From: Fuerstiella sp.
GTDB lineage: Bacteria > Planctomycetota > Planctomycetia > Planctomycetales > Planctomycetaceae
Length of the DNA: 41,608 nucleotides
NCBI GenBank assembly: GCA_014238335.1
Contig: JABABI010000061.1
Location: forward strand, 1 to 41,608
Direction of reading: 5' to 3'
Under the pieces are notes generated by a model. That model made no database searches. It worked only from the letters and a program-made list of their open reading frames with translations, and was not told where the DNA came from. The position numbers and the translations under genes are program-made. Positions 17,129 through 25,167 of this stretch are shown here, piece by piece; positions within the stretch are counted from its first letter, which is position 1; each line of letters opens with the position of its first letter.

Positions 17129-18688
17129 ATGTCTTGGGGAATCGGAATCGGAATCGCCGTTGGTCTGCTCGTTTTGATCACGCTGTACGACGTCGTTCAG
17201 AAGAAGCATGCAATTCTGCGAAATTTTCCCGTGATCGGACACTTCCGATACCTGCTGGAATTAGTCGGCCCGGAACTGCGGCAGTACATCGTTACAAACA
17301 ACAACGAGGAGCGTCCGTTTACTCGGGACCAGCGAACATGGGTTTATGCGTCGTCGAAGAGGCAGAATAACTACTTTGGGTTTGGAACTGACAACGACCT
17401 TGAGCAATCGCCCAATTATCTGATTGTCAAACAGTCGATGTTTCCGCTGCCGGAAATTCGCGCGGGCCAGCCCGGCTACGACGAAAATCACACCGTCCCG
17501 TGTGCCAAAGTGCTGGGTGAATCACGCCACAGAAAACATGCTTTCCGACCGGAATCCGTGGTCAATATCTCTGGTATGAGTTATGGCTCATTGAGTGCTT
17601 CTGCCGTGGAAGCGATCAACAAAGGGTGCGCGATTGCCGGTTGCCTGCACAACACGGGCGAAGGTTCTATTGCTCAGCATCACCGGCACGGCGGTGATCT
17701 GATATGGCAGATCGGCACGGGCTACTTCGGGTGCCGTGATGAGTTCGGACGGTTTGATCTGTCCCGATTCAAAGAGGTGGTGGACAAACATGCCGTCCGG
17801 GCCATCGAAATCAAGCTGAGCCAGGGCGCCAAACCAGGAATGGGCGGTCTGCTGCCGGCAGCCAAAATTACGTCAGAAATCGCCGCCATTCGAGGAATAC
17901 CAGAGGGCCGGGACTGTGCCAGCCCCGCCAGTCACTCGGCCTTTCGGGACACGGATTCGATGCTGGACTTCGTGGAAATGCTGGCCGACGAAACCGGTCT
18001 GCCTGTCGGAATCAAGTCTGCTGTGGGTGAACAATCGTTCTGGACTGAGTTGGCGGAACTGATGGCGACCAAAGAACGTGGCGTGGACTTCATTGCCGTT
18101 GATGGCGGCGAAGGTGGTACGGGGGCGGCTCCCCTTGTATTCTCTGATCACGTCGCACTACCGTTCAAGCTGGGCTTTGTTCGAGTCTACCAGGAATTCT
18201 TCGCCCGCAACCTTCAGGACAGAATCATCTTTGTGGGAGCAGGCAAGCTGGGTTTTCCGGCTCAATCAGCCATGGCGTTTTCACTGGGCTGCGACATGAT
18301 CCACGTGGCCCGCGAAGCTATGCTGGCGATCGGCTGTATTCAGGCCCAGCGCTGTCAAACGGGACATTGTCCAACAGGAGTTGCCACACAGAACAGGTGG
18401 CTGATCCGAGGGCTCGACCCAACCCACAAAGGAGCTCGCCTGGCTAACTACGTCGTCACTCTTCGCAAAGAACTGCTGCAACTGGCACATGTCTGTGGTG
18501 TCCCGCATCCGTCTTTGATTACTCCTGATCAGTGTGAAATCATCGACGAAAAATTTGGCTGCCGAACGACTCGAGCAGTCTTTGGCATCGCTGCGGATGC
18601 GGACGGGTGGGGTCTGCCTTCACAAGAACAGTCGGAGCAGATTACGGCCCTGATGAACGTGGCACATGACGCCGGCGTCATGCAGTAG
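17129..18688 (+). CDS. FMN-binding glutamate synthase family protein, membrane-anchored
   Basis: The 519-residue protein matches the stand-alone FMN-binding domain of glutamate synthase (Glu_synthase family). Residues about 4-21 form a hydrophobic membrane anchor. The core shows NISGMSYGSLS (about 146-156), GEGSIAQHH, KLSQGAKPGMGG, DGGEGGTGAAP (about 325-335) and GAGKLGFP. A Cys cluster at Cys403, Cys409 and Cys414 (CIQAQRCQTGHC) matches the 3Fe-4S site of GltB. There is no amidotransferase domain, so glutamine-dependent glutamate synthesis by this protein alone is unlikely; family members are thought to be oxidoreductases of uncertain substrate. CAGGAG lies 7 nt before the ATG. It follows the SGNH hydrolase gene closely. 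Confidence 0.92.
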   Translation: MSWGIGIGIAVGLLVLITLYDVVQKKHAILRNFPVIGHFRYLLELVGPELRQYIVTNNNEERPFTRDQRTWVYASSKRQNNYFGFGTDNDLEQSPNYLIVKQSMFPLPEIRAGQPGYDENHTVPCAKVLGESRHRKHAFRPESVVNISGMSYGSLSASAVEAINKGCAIAGCLHNTGEGSIAQHHRHGGDLIWQIGTGYFGCRDEFGRFDLSRFKEVVDKHAVRAIEIKLSQGAKPGMGGLLPAAKITSEIAAIRGIPEGRDCASPASHSAFRDTDSMLDFVEMLADETGLPVGIKSAVGEQSFWTELAELMATKERGVDFIAVDGGEGGTGAAPLVFSDHVALPFKLGFVRVYQEFFARNLQDRIIFVGAGKLGFPAQSAMAFSLGCDMIHVAREAMLAIGCIQAQRCQTGHCPTGVATQNRWLIRGLDPTHKGARLANYVVTLRKELLQLAHVCGVPHPSLITPDQCEIIDEKFGCRTTRAVFGIAADADGWGLPSQEQSEQITALMNVAHDAGVMQ

Positions 18689-18860
18689 CCACCGGCACAA
18701 CCGCGACAGCACAGTTCTCCCGGGACTCCGCCGGACAGCCCCGCGGGACTCCATTACACTGTCCTCCAGTTCTTTTCGTCCGCTGCGAATTTGATGCGGC
18801 GGAGCGAGTCCGGAATACATGAAAGAGCTGAGACTGCAAGCTGGACAAACTAACAAAAAA

Positions 18861-18883
18861 AGCCGCAGCGTGATGCTGCGGCT
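18861..18883 (-). terminator. Rho-independent terminator of tRNA-Asp, possibly bidirectional
   Basis: A perfect 9-bp stem (AGCCGCAGC with GCTGCGGCT) encloses a 5-nt loop. On the minus strand it is followed by seven T (18861-18855), an ideal terminator just downstream of the tRNA. On the plus strand only four T follow, so it may also stop read-through from the glutamate-synthase-like gene, 172 nt upstream. Confidence 0.85.
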
Positions 18884-18892
18884 TTTCTAAAG

Positions 18893-18966
<74 letters not shown>

Positions 18967-18983
18967 TCGCTGAATGGCGCAAC

Positions 18984-19010
18984 GTTATCAATCAACAGAC
19001 CAATAATCAA
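18984..19010 (-). promoter_or_regulatory. Possible promoter of tRNA-Asp
   Basis: On the minus strand TTGATT (19010-19005) and GATAAC (18989-18984) are separated by 15 nt. The second box ends 17 nt before the mature tRNA 5' end. The spacing is a little short for a housekeeping sigma factor, so this is a tentative call. Confidence 0.3.
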
Positions 19011-19235
19011 CCATTGGTAAGCCAAATCTTCGGCAACGCAACCGGGAGATCTTCACTTATTTCATGCTCACACGCCAAATTGCGTCGACCGCACATTTGT
19101 GGAACATGCTATCGGAAAACTCCCATTCGAGTCGCCGACGGTCTGACTGGCCACCGACGATATCCGCACCGGTCCTTCGTTCCTGTTGTTGCATATGGCT
19201 CGCATCCGGCAAATCATCGTACGCCACCGATGTGG

Positions 19236-20879
19236 TTAGCGGTCACCCCCTCCACCTCTTGAGCCACCTTCCCTCGATCGGTCACCCCCTCCACCTCTTG
19301 AGCCACCTTCACTCGATCGGCCACCCCCTCCACCTCTTGAGCCACCTTCACTCGATCGACTCCCGCCGCCTCGATGGCCACCACTGGCGCCCCGGTTTCT
19401 ACCGCGACCACGGCGACCACGCTCGGCGTGATTCTTTCCCGGTGAACGCACATCCAGACAGCCGATGGCCTCTTCCCACGTGGGGACACCGTCGAATTCC
19501 GCCGATGCCTCTCGTGGTGCCGGCTTACGACGTCGCCGGGTTCGCGGAGCGTCGTCGCGTCCCTCGCTGGATTCATCTTCGTCGCCGGCCGACTCAATCC
19601 GTGTCGCAGAACTCGGAGGGCGACGATCACTTTTCGATTCGTCCTCGCTACGAACAGGACGGCGCCGCCGGCTGGTCCGCGCCGGGCGACGAGGCTCAAC
19701 GTCCTCGTCAGTTTCCTCTGCACCGAAGATCAGATCGTCATCATCGTCGTCCTGGTCGTCATCGTCCCGATTGTCCGATGCTTCTTCCACAACTGCAGGC
19801 TTGCGGCCTCTGCCACGTCGCCCACGTCCACCACGTCGGCTCCGGCCTCGTTTGCGTGGTTTCTCTTCTTCGTCCGTAACGTCGCTGTCGACATCTCCAT
19901 CCACTTCAACATCCTCGTCGCTGTCAGCTTCGGGTGTTCGTCGTGACACGCTGACAAAGTCTTCCGATTCATCGCCGAACAGGACGTTATCGTCGTCAGA
20001 AGCTTCTCTGATGTCATCCGGGCGCGACGCCGCAGCGGCATCGTCGCGATCACCATCAGAACGCCCCCCCCGGCCACGTCGTCCCCGTCCACGACGACCA
20101 CGATTCCGTTTGCGAGGCCGTTCTTCCTGATTTTTGGATTCTGCCGCGGCCTCGGACGTTTCTTCATCGTCAGCGCCGGCAGGTCCGGACGCTGTCTGAT
20201 CATCTTCCGTCGACCCAGTATTGTCGTCCCAGACCCATTCACCCAACTCGCTCCAGACATCATCGTCATCGTCTGTACGGCGAGGTGGCGTCTGCCGAAC
20301 TGGCGCCGGCTCTGCACTTCGCCGCCGCACAGATTCAATTTCAGGCTCTTCTTCTTCGACGTCTTCGTCATCCACTTCGCTGAACACCAGGTCATCATCC
20401 TCGAATGTCAAATCCTCGTCGTCCTCCTCCTCGTCGTCCTCCTCCTCGTCGGCCACCGACTCCAGCACTTCCACTTCATCATCGTCATCAAACGTCACAT
20501 CGCCATCGACAAACGTCACGTCGTCCTCGCCGTCGTCCTCGTCAAATGTGACATCGTCGTCGTCGCTTTCTGCTTCGTCGTCCTCCTCTGAGAACAGGAT
20601 CAGGTCGTCATCGACTTCGTCGGCATAGGCTTCGGCCTCGAATTCCGGCTCATCACTTTCTGGTGAATCAAAATCAACGTCATCATCTTTGACACGTTCT
20701 TCCGGCTCATCGTCCGCAGTGATGCCCAGCAGATTGTCTATTGAAGACGTGTCGTCGTAATCGTCGAACAACAGTTCGCTACCGACGTTCGTGTCGTCGT
20801 CCGTCTTGTTGACTTCGATTCCAAACAGCTTTTCAGCAAGGTCATCGGGACCGGTTTCATCTTTTTCGTCACTGCTCAT
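19236..20879 (-). CDS. Highly acidic, Arg/Gly-rich disordered protein
   Basis: The 547-residue protein is of unrecognised function and is almost certainly disordered. Residues 1-250 are dominated by Asp and Glu. Basic blocks follow at 254-273 (RPRKRNRGRRGRGRRGRGGR) and 341-360, with acidic tracts between and after them. A short hydrophobic island (VPTWEEAIGCL, 465-475) is the only segment that could fold. The C-terminus is three near-perfect 13-residue RGG-type repeats (508-546). Nine short acidic motifs of the form D/E-D/E-L/V-x-F recur, for example DDLVF, DDVTF and DDLIF. RGG and Arg-rich blocks suggest RNA binding, and the motifs suggest docking to a partner; both are inferences. The upstream ribosome site is weak (GAAG). 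Gene boundaries are clear (stop TAA at 19236-19238). Confidence 0.85.
   Translation of the reverse strand: MSSDEKDETGPDDLAEKLFGIEVNKTDDDTNVGSELLFDDYDDTSSIDNLLGITADDEPEERVKDDDVDFDSPESDEPEFEAEAYADEVDDDLILFSEEDDEAESDDDDVTFDEDDGEDDVTFVDGDVTFDDDDEVEVLESVADEEEDDEEEDDEDLTFEDDDLVFSEVDDEDVEEEEPEIESVRRRSAEPAPVRQTPPRRTDDDDDVWSELGEWVWDDNTGSTEDDQTASGPAGADDEETSEAAAESKNQEERPRKRNRGRRGRGRRGRGGRSDGDRDDAAAASRPDDIREASDDDNVLFGDESEDFVSVSRRTPEADSDEDVEVDGDVDSDVTDEEEKPRKRGRSRRGGRGRRGRGRKPAVVEEASDNRDDDDQDDDDDDLIFGAEETDEDVEPRRPARTSRRRRPVRSEDESKSDRRPPSSATRIESAGDEDESSEGRDDAPRTRRRRKPAPREASAEFDGVPTWEEAIGCLDVRSPGKNHAERGRRGRGRNRGASGGHRGGGSRSSEGGSRGGGGGRSSEGGSRGGGGDRSREGGSRGGGGDR
19242..19358 (-). repeat. Three 39-bp tandem repeats coding for RGG-type units
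   Basis: Units at 19242-19280, 19281-19319 and 19320-19358 are nearly identical, and each encodes 13 residues (R-S-S/R-E-G-G-S-R-G-G-G-G-D/G). They sit at the very end of the acidic protein gene, in frame and without spacers. Copy number may vary between strains by slippage. Confidence 0.9.
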
Positions 20880-21486
20880 CTGATCACTTCTTTTTTGATT
20901 ACTTCCAGCTCAAAAGTCGCAGAGAGGTTGAGGTCTATTGCTCAATCCAGCGATTTCGGCGGACAACTCGAAATTTGAGGAGCCTCTGGCGTTCGTAGCC
21001 GAATGCGCCCGCGACAGCCGCTAAAGCAAATCCTGACAGGGGGTTACGGTGACTTATGACTACCGTTTTTTTCCTCGGCGAACTGCGGAGGCTACTAGGC
21101 GCACGGTACGAATGCAAACCCGAATCCCGGCTGATGGGCTGTCCCCTGGATTCAACAAATTCATTTACAAAATTCCCGGCGTTCGCGTTGCTTGAGGGCA
21201 TCATGTTGCCGGACGTCACCGAAAGAGTTCAGCCGGTGTGACAAATCGCTGTTAACGATCTGTAAAAATGAACAGAACACGCTGTTCAGAAACCGCAACA
21301 TTCCAATGTTTCTTGATGGGACTTGGACGACATTATTACGCAAAATCACTGCTTTTCTTCACCCGTTGTCAATTTGCGACACGCCAGCTAGCCCCCGTTT
21401 CGGTACGCCTCGTGCCTTTACGAATTGCCAACAAAGGCAGACATAAGACGCTGCCACTTTACACATTTAAGTAAAAGGCGTGACAC
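20880..21486. other. Intergenic region between divergent genes
   Basis: These 607 bases separate the acidic-protein gene (minus) from the prepilin-like gene (plus). Small frames exist, for example 20935-21219 minus, but none has a ribosome site or family resemblance. The one notable element is the inverted repeat at 21269-21288. Promoters for both genes should lie here but are not distinct to the eye. Confidence 0.5.
21269..21288. promoter_or_regulatory. Inverted repeat TGAACAG-N6-CTGTTCA
   Basis: A perfect 7-bp inverted repeat with a 6-nt spacer lies about 200 nt upstream of the prepilin-like gene. It looks like a dimeric-regulator half-site pair, and GAAC/GTTC halves recall LexA-type boxes, but the spacing is not a standard SOS box. 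It may be chance. Confidence 0.3.
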
Positions 21487-21807
21487 ATGAAGAACCTCTG
21501 GAACGATGAAGACGGCGTCATTCTGTCTGCGGAAATTGTACTCATTGGTACCGTCCTGGTCATTGGCATGATGGTCGGACTTGTCGAATTGCAGGTTGCG
21601 GTGGTAGGTGAATTGAGTGACCTCGGCGACGCCATCGGGAACCTCGACCAAAGCTACGTCGCCAGCGGTCTTGTTTCCTACAAGAAGCACCGCGGTGTTA
21701 AGGCGCAGACATACGGGTCTCGGTATGCCGATCGTCCCGACGAATGCGACTGCAACAGAATCGTCATTTGCGACCGAGCCCATTCTCGTGGCGAAAAGAA
21801 GCGATAA
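21487..21807 (+). CDS. Small prepilin-like membrane protein
   Basis: The 106-residue protein has a charged start (MKNLWNDEDG) followed by a hydrophobic helix (about residues 11-34) with an embedded Glu (VILSAEIVLIGTVLVIGM). This is the layout of class III/Flp-type prepilins, with a likely processing site after Gly10. The remainder is short and polar, with a Cys-containing stretch (ECDCNRIVIC). The Glu is at +6 after Gly10, not the canonical +5, so the pilin assignment is by resemblance. AAAAGG lies 8 nt before the ATG. No pilus assembly genes (TadA, TadB or prepilin peptidase) are in the window. Confidence 0.75.
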   Translation: MKNLWNDEDGVILSAEIVLIGTVLVIGMMVGLVELQVAVVGELSDLGDAIGNLDQSYVASGLVSYKKHRGVKAQTYGSRYADRPDECDCNRIVICDRAHSRGEKKR

Positions 21808-22009
21808 GAAGTATCAGTTCGGGCATTTCATCCGAAAACACTGTGGTTATGACGTTCGACGCCGCAATTTTCCATACGCTGCTGATCATGGAAACGACGG
21901 CTGCCGAAACAAATTGGGCTGGAGTGATATTGCGGTATCGGCTCTTTCTGAATTAGCTTCCCCGACTGGACGTACCCCATGCCATCCGACCAGCGATCGA
22001 GGACGTCAC

Positions 22010-22813
22010 GTGACGACGCTTTCCCCACACACCAATATCGGTCTGTTGCTCCACGATGTCACTGACGACTTGAGCAGCAGTGGTTTTCAGCAGCCGACTG
22101 CCCGGCGTTACAAACATTCTATTGCACAGTTCGTGCAATACCTTGACGATGTCGAGTCAACCGGCCTGCCCGTCGTGACACCCGAGTCAACCGACTCTGT
22201 CCCGGGAAAGCCTGTCGTGACGTTTACGTTTGATGATGGAGGCGCCTCCGCTCCAATTGCGGCCGAACTGCTGGAACAGCGTGGCTGGCGGGGAGTTTTC
22301 TTTGTTACGACAGACCTGCTGAATCGTCCGGGTTTTATGACGGACCGTCAGGTGCGGGATCTACGAAGACGAGGACACCTGATCGGCAGCCATTCGTGCA
22401 GTCATCCGGACGTTTTCCGCAGTCTTTCTCGGTACCAAATGGCTGACGAGTGGATTCGAAGTCGAGACGTGCTGGAACAATTGCTCGGCGAACCGATTCA
22501 CACAGCAAGCATACCTGGTGGCGACTGCAATAGCGCCACCATTGAAGAGGCGTCCATCGCCGGACTGACTCAGATATTCACCTCGGAACAGATTACTCAC
22601 TCGTGGTCTCAGGGCGGTGCTACGTGTTTCGGACGAATGATGATGCTGGACAACACCTCACGGAAAACACTTATTCGCTGGTTAACTCATCCCAGAGTTG
22701 GCATCCTTCCGGAGCGTGCACTGCGTTTCACGAAGTCACACGTCAAAAAACTGATGGGCCCGCTGTATCTGAGCTTCGTGCGCCAGCGGAGAGCGATGCA
22801 TGAGCAAGTCTGA
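22010..22813 (+). CDS. Polysaccharide deacetylase family protein (NodB fold)
   Basis: The 267-residue protein probably removes N- or O-acetyl groups from a glycan. I chose the GTG at 22010 because GAGGA lies 6 nt upstream; the same frame is open further upstream without protein resemblance. NodB motif 1 is TFDDGG (73-78, with Asp75 and Asp76), and motif 2 is HSCSHP (128-133, His128 and His132 as zinc ligands). A third-motif-like ASIPGGDCN follows. No signal peptide is evident, so it may act on a cytoplasmic, lipid-linked sugar precursor. Its end overlaps the formyltransferase-like gene by 14 nt, which indicates a shared pathway. Confidence 0.85.
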   Translation: MTTLSPHTNIGLLLHDVTDDLSSSGFQQPTARRYKHSIAQFVQYLDDVESTGLPVVTPESTDSVPGKPVVTFTFDDGGASAPIAAELLEQRGWRGVFFVTTDLLNRPGFMTDRQVRDLRRRGHLIGSHSCSHPDVFRSLSRYQMADEWIRSRDVLEQLLGEPIHTASIPGGDCNSATIEEASIAGLTQIFTSEQITHSWSQGGATCFGRMMMLDNTSRKTLIRWLTHPRVGILPERALRFTKSHVKKLMGPLYLSFVRQRRAMHEQV

Positions 22814-23657
22814 TGACGAGACCACCATATCGTCAGAGTCGCGCGACCGCTCCGCAGGTCGTCGCCATCGCGTACTGGCACTGATTAATCCGGTTCTGCA
22901 TTGTCGCGCGACGTGTGCGCAGCTGATTGAGGCAGATGTTAATCTTGTAGGTATCGTCGAAGCGGAAACCAAATCAGGGGGTCTGCCACTGGTCACTCTT
23001 CGCCGCCTGCTGAAGAAGCAGGGAGTTGTCTCGACAGCGTCGCAGATTGCCGCGAGGCTCGTATACCAGGCGGAAAATCGAAAAGCGGATCGTCGGGTTT
23101 ACGAGCAGCTCTTTGACACGCAGCATATTGAAGAGGTTCTGAGGCAACAGAACGCACCAGTCATTCGGTGTCGAACGTATTCAGAACCTGCAGCCCGAGA
23201 GGCGATGGCTGATCTACAGCCCGACGTGCTTGTTGTTCACTCACAGTCATGGGTTCCGAGAGACGTTCGGCAACTGCCGACAACGGGCCTGGTACTGGGA
23301 GGTCACCCGGGACTGACGCCGTTCTATCGCGGCAGCCACTCATCATTCTGGGCTCTGCTGGATCAGCAGCCTCAAATGATTGGCTGGACTGCTTTTCACA
23401 TCGACAAGGGCGTGGACACCGGCGACGTGATCGTTCAGGGGCGTCTGGAGGTACAACCGGACGACAGTTACATGACTTTGAACTGGCGGGGCATGTCAGA
23501 GATCGCCAAAGCTCAGGCCGCCGCGATCCGCGAATTTGACAGAACCGGCTGCATGCGACGAACCCCGCACGAATGCATCCCGCCGGAATCGAACTTCGGT
23601 CTTCCCGGACTGCCACAATACCTCAAATACAGGTCCTCTCAGAACCTGGCACGCTGA
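22800..23657 (+). CDS. Formyltransferase family protein
   Basis: The 285-residue protein resembles the N-terminal formyltransferase domain shared by methionyl-tRNA formyltransferase, PurN and amino-sugar N-formyltransferases, which use 10-formyltetrahydrofolate. Key segments are PDVLVVHSQS (141-150), GGHPGLTPFYRG (167-178) with His169, and HIDKGVDTGD (200-209) with Asp206. The Asn of the usual N-x-H motif is Gly167 here, so one of the three classical catalytic residues is missing. It lacks the C-terminal tRNA-binding domain of Fmt. The start ATG at 22800 has GGAG 8 nt upstream, inside the deacetylase gene. The pairing suggests deacetylation of an N-acetyl sugar followed by N-formylation; this is inference. 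Confidence 0.8.
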   Translation: MSKSDDETTISSESRDRSAGRRHRVLALINPVLHCRATCAQLIEADVNLVGIVEAETKSGGLPLVTLRRLLKKQGVVSTASQIAARLVYQAENRKADRRVYEQLFDTQHIEEVLRQQNAPVIRCRTYSEPAAREAMADLQPDVLVVHSQSWVPRDVRQLPTTGLVLGGHPGLTPFYRGSHSSFWALLDQQPQMIGWTAFHIDKGVDTGDVIVQGRLEVQPDDSYMTLNWRGMSEIAKAQAAAIREFDRTGCMRRTPHECIPPESNFGLPGLPQYLKYRSSQNLAR

Positions 23658-23964
23658 GAAAGCCGACGCCATCCCGGGTCGCAAAACAGAACTTGACCCG
23701 AATTGCAAAAATAACATACAAACGTGGTGGCTCGACAAACCTGACGCGTGATGTTGCGCACTCTTCGCTGATTTCTCAGGCGACAACGTCTTACAACGGT
23801 CGAAAACGCCTGTGCTGACATTTCGTGCAGGAGCATCGGGCACCTACCCCCTCCTAACTCGTCCCTCAAAAAATTACCTCTCACTTCACTTCTCATCCTT
23901 ATTCACTGCCTTCCCCTTCAGCAGATCAAGTGCGCGCAGTGATCGAGACTCCGGGAGCCGAACT
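23658..23964. other. Intergenic region before the foldase gene
   Basis: These 307 bases have no supported gene. The foldase frame stays open back to 23812, but that part has no family resemblance and no ribosome site, so it is treated as leader. I see no clear hairpin terminator after the formyltransferase-like gene. Confidence 0.5.
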
Positions 23965-25014
23965 ATGCAGGAAACTACGTCATTCAATAAGGGTTCAAAG
24001 CGTGGGAATCGCGGGGCCATACTGGTCAGCGGAACGTTGATCGCCATTCTCGCAGCTGGTTTTGGCATGCAGGTGTGGCGAGCTCGAAACAGCAAAGCCG
24101 CAGAACAAAATAATCCCACGGCTGCCACCGGTCAGGTCAGCACGCCGGACAAACCAGTCGCTCGGGTGAATACACAATCGATCTCGTATCAGGAACTCGC
24201 CCGCGAATGCGTCGAACGTCATGGACGGGAAGTGCTGGAAAACGTCATCAACCGCACGTTGATTCAGCAGGCGTGTGCCGATGCCGGCGTTGCAGTCTCT
24301 GTTGATGAAGTGAACCGCAAGATTGTCGAGATATCCAAGAAGTTCGGACTGCCTGTCGATCAATGGGAAAAGATGCTGCTGGCCGAACGCGGCCTGTCGC
24401 CGATTCAGTATCGCCGCGACGTGATCTGGCCCATGCTGGCTCTGGAAAAACTGGCGGGCAAAGAAGTCCAGATCACTCAACAGATGATGAGAGAAGCCTA
24501 TGTCGACAACTACGGCCCTCGAGTGAAGGCCCGCATGATGGTTCTTGATAACCTGCGTCGGGCTCAGGAATACTATGAAAAGATCCGACAGGCTCCGGGT
24601 GAGTTCGAGAACTTTGTTCGGGATTATTCGACCGAGCCGAATAGTCGGGCGTTGGGAGGGACCGTACCACCGATCCGCCAATTCTCCGGAGCGCATGAAG
24701 AACTTCGCAAAGCTGCATTCAAAATGCAGGATGGAGAAATTTCAGGCATCATTCAGGTCGATCATCAGTACGTCATTCTGAAGTGCGAAGGTCGAACGGA
24801 ACCCATTGAGCACGACCTGGAGGACGTAAAAATCCAGCTGGATCAGGAACTGCGAGAACGGGAGGTTCAAAAAATGGTGGCCAGCACCTTTGACGACCTG
24901 AAGAAGCGATCCCGCATCGACAATCACCTGACAGGTGAATCCAAAGCTCCTGTCAAACAGGCCAGTGGCACTGTGACTCCGGGCACCGGAGTACAAACAG
25001 CCATCGTGCAATAG
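23965..25014 (+). CDS. Membrane-anchored parvulin-type peptidyl-prolyl isomerase / foldase (PpiC/SurA-like)
   Basis: The 349-residue protein starts at ATG 23965, with GGGAG 7 nt upstream. An N-terminal membrane anchor (residues 18-38, AILVSGTLIAILAAGFGMQVW) leaves the bulk outside the cytoplasm. Residues about 65-180 form a SurA/PrsA-like chaperone region (VARVNTQSISYQELARECVE). A parvulin domain spans about 187-275 (FENFVRDYSTEP, GGTVPPI, FKMQDGEISGIIQ, YVILKCEGR). The usual conserved His of parvulins near the start of the domain (R-x-H-I-L) is replaced (KARMMVLD), so isomerase activity may be weak and chaperoning the main job. It appears to be a single-gene unit. Confidence 0.88.
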   Translation: MQETTSFNKGSKRGNRGAILVSGTLIAILAAGFGMQVWRARNSKAAEQNNPTAATGQVSTPDKPVARVNTQSISYQELARECVERHGREVLENVINRTLIQQACADAGVAVSVDEVNRKIVEISKKFGLPVDQWEKMLLAERGLSPIQYRRDVIWPMLALEKLAGKEVQITQQMMREAYVDNYGPRVKARMMVLDNLRRAQEYYEKIRQAPGEFENFVRDYSTEPNSRALGGTVPPIRQFSGAHEELRKAAFKMQDGEISGIIQVDHQYVILKCEGRTEPIEHDLEDVKIQLDQELREREVQKMVASTFDDLKKRSRIDNHLTGESKAPVKQASGTVTPGTGVQTAIVQ

Positions 25015-25041
25015 TGTCCGATACGGATTTTGCACTTCGGT

Positions 25042-25064
25042 GAACACACCGGGGCGCGGTGTTC
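25042..25064. terminator. Possible hairpin between convergent genes
   Basis: GAACAC (25042-25047) pairs with GTGTTC (25059-25064) and the stem can extend by a few GC pairs with a bulge. It lies 28 nt after the foldase stop codon, between convergent genes. There is no T-tract, so a terminator role is weakly supported. Confidence 0.25.
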
Positions 25065-25167
25065 GCCTGCAAACTATTGCTGCGGAACCGAAGTCCAGGC
25101 AGCATAAACACTCTGTATCGATGTGCGCCAGTGGCACTCAGCCGCTCAATTGGTCACCGGCGAAGTT

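Noticed and set aside
19242..19358. Possible CRISPR array
   Set aside because: The 39-bp units are contiguous without spacers and are in frame within a coding gene.
19064..20628. Several plus-strand frames rich in Ser or Arg
   Set aside because: They are shadows of the Asp/Arg-rich minus-strand gene, whose codon repeats read as Ser/Arg on the other strand.
20935..21219. Small minus-strand frame of 94 codons
   Set aside because: It has no ribosome site, membrane helix or family resemblance.
21617..22009. Upstream extension of the deacetylase frame
   Set aside because: It overlaps the prepilin-like gene in another frame and has no NodB-like sequence; the GTG at 22010 has a good ribosome site.
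23812..23964. Upstream extension of the foldase frame
   Set aside because: It has no family resemblance; the ATG at 23965 has a ribosome site and is followed by the membrane anchor.
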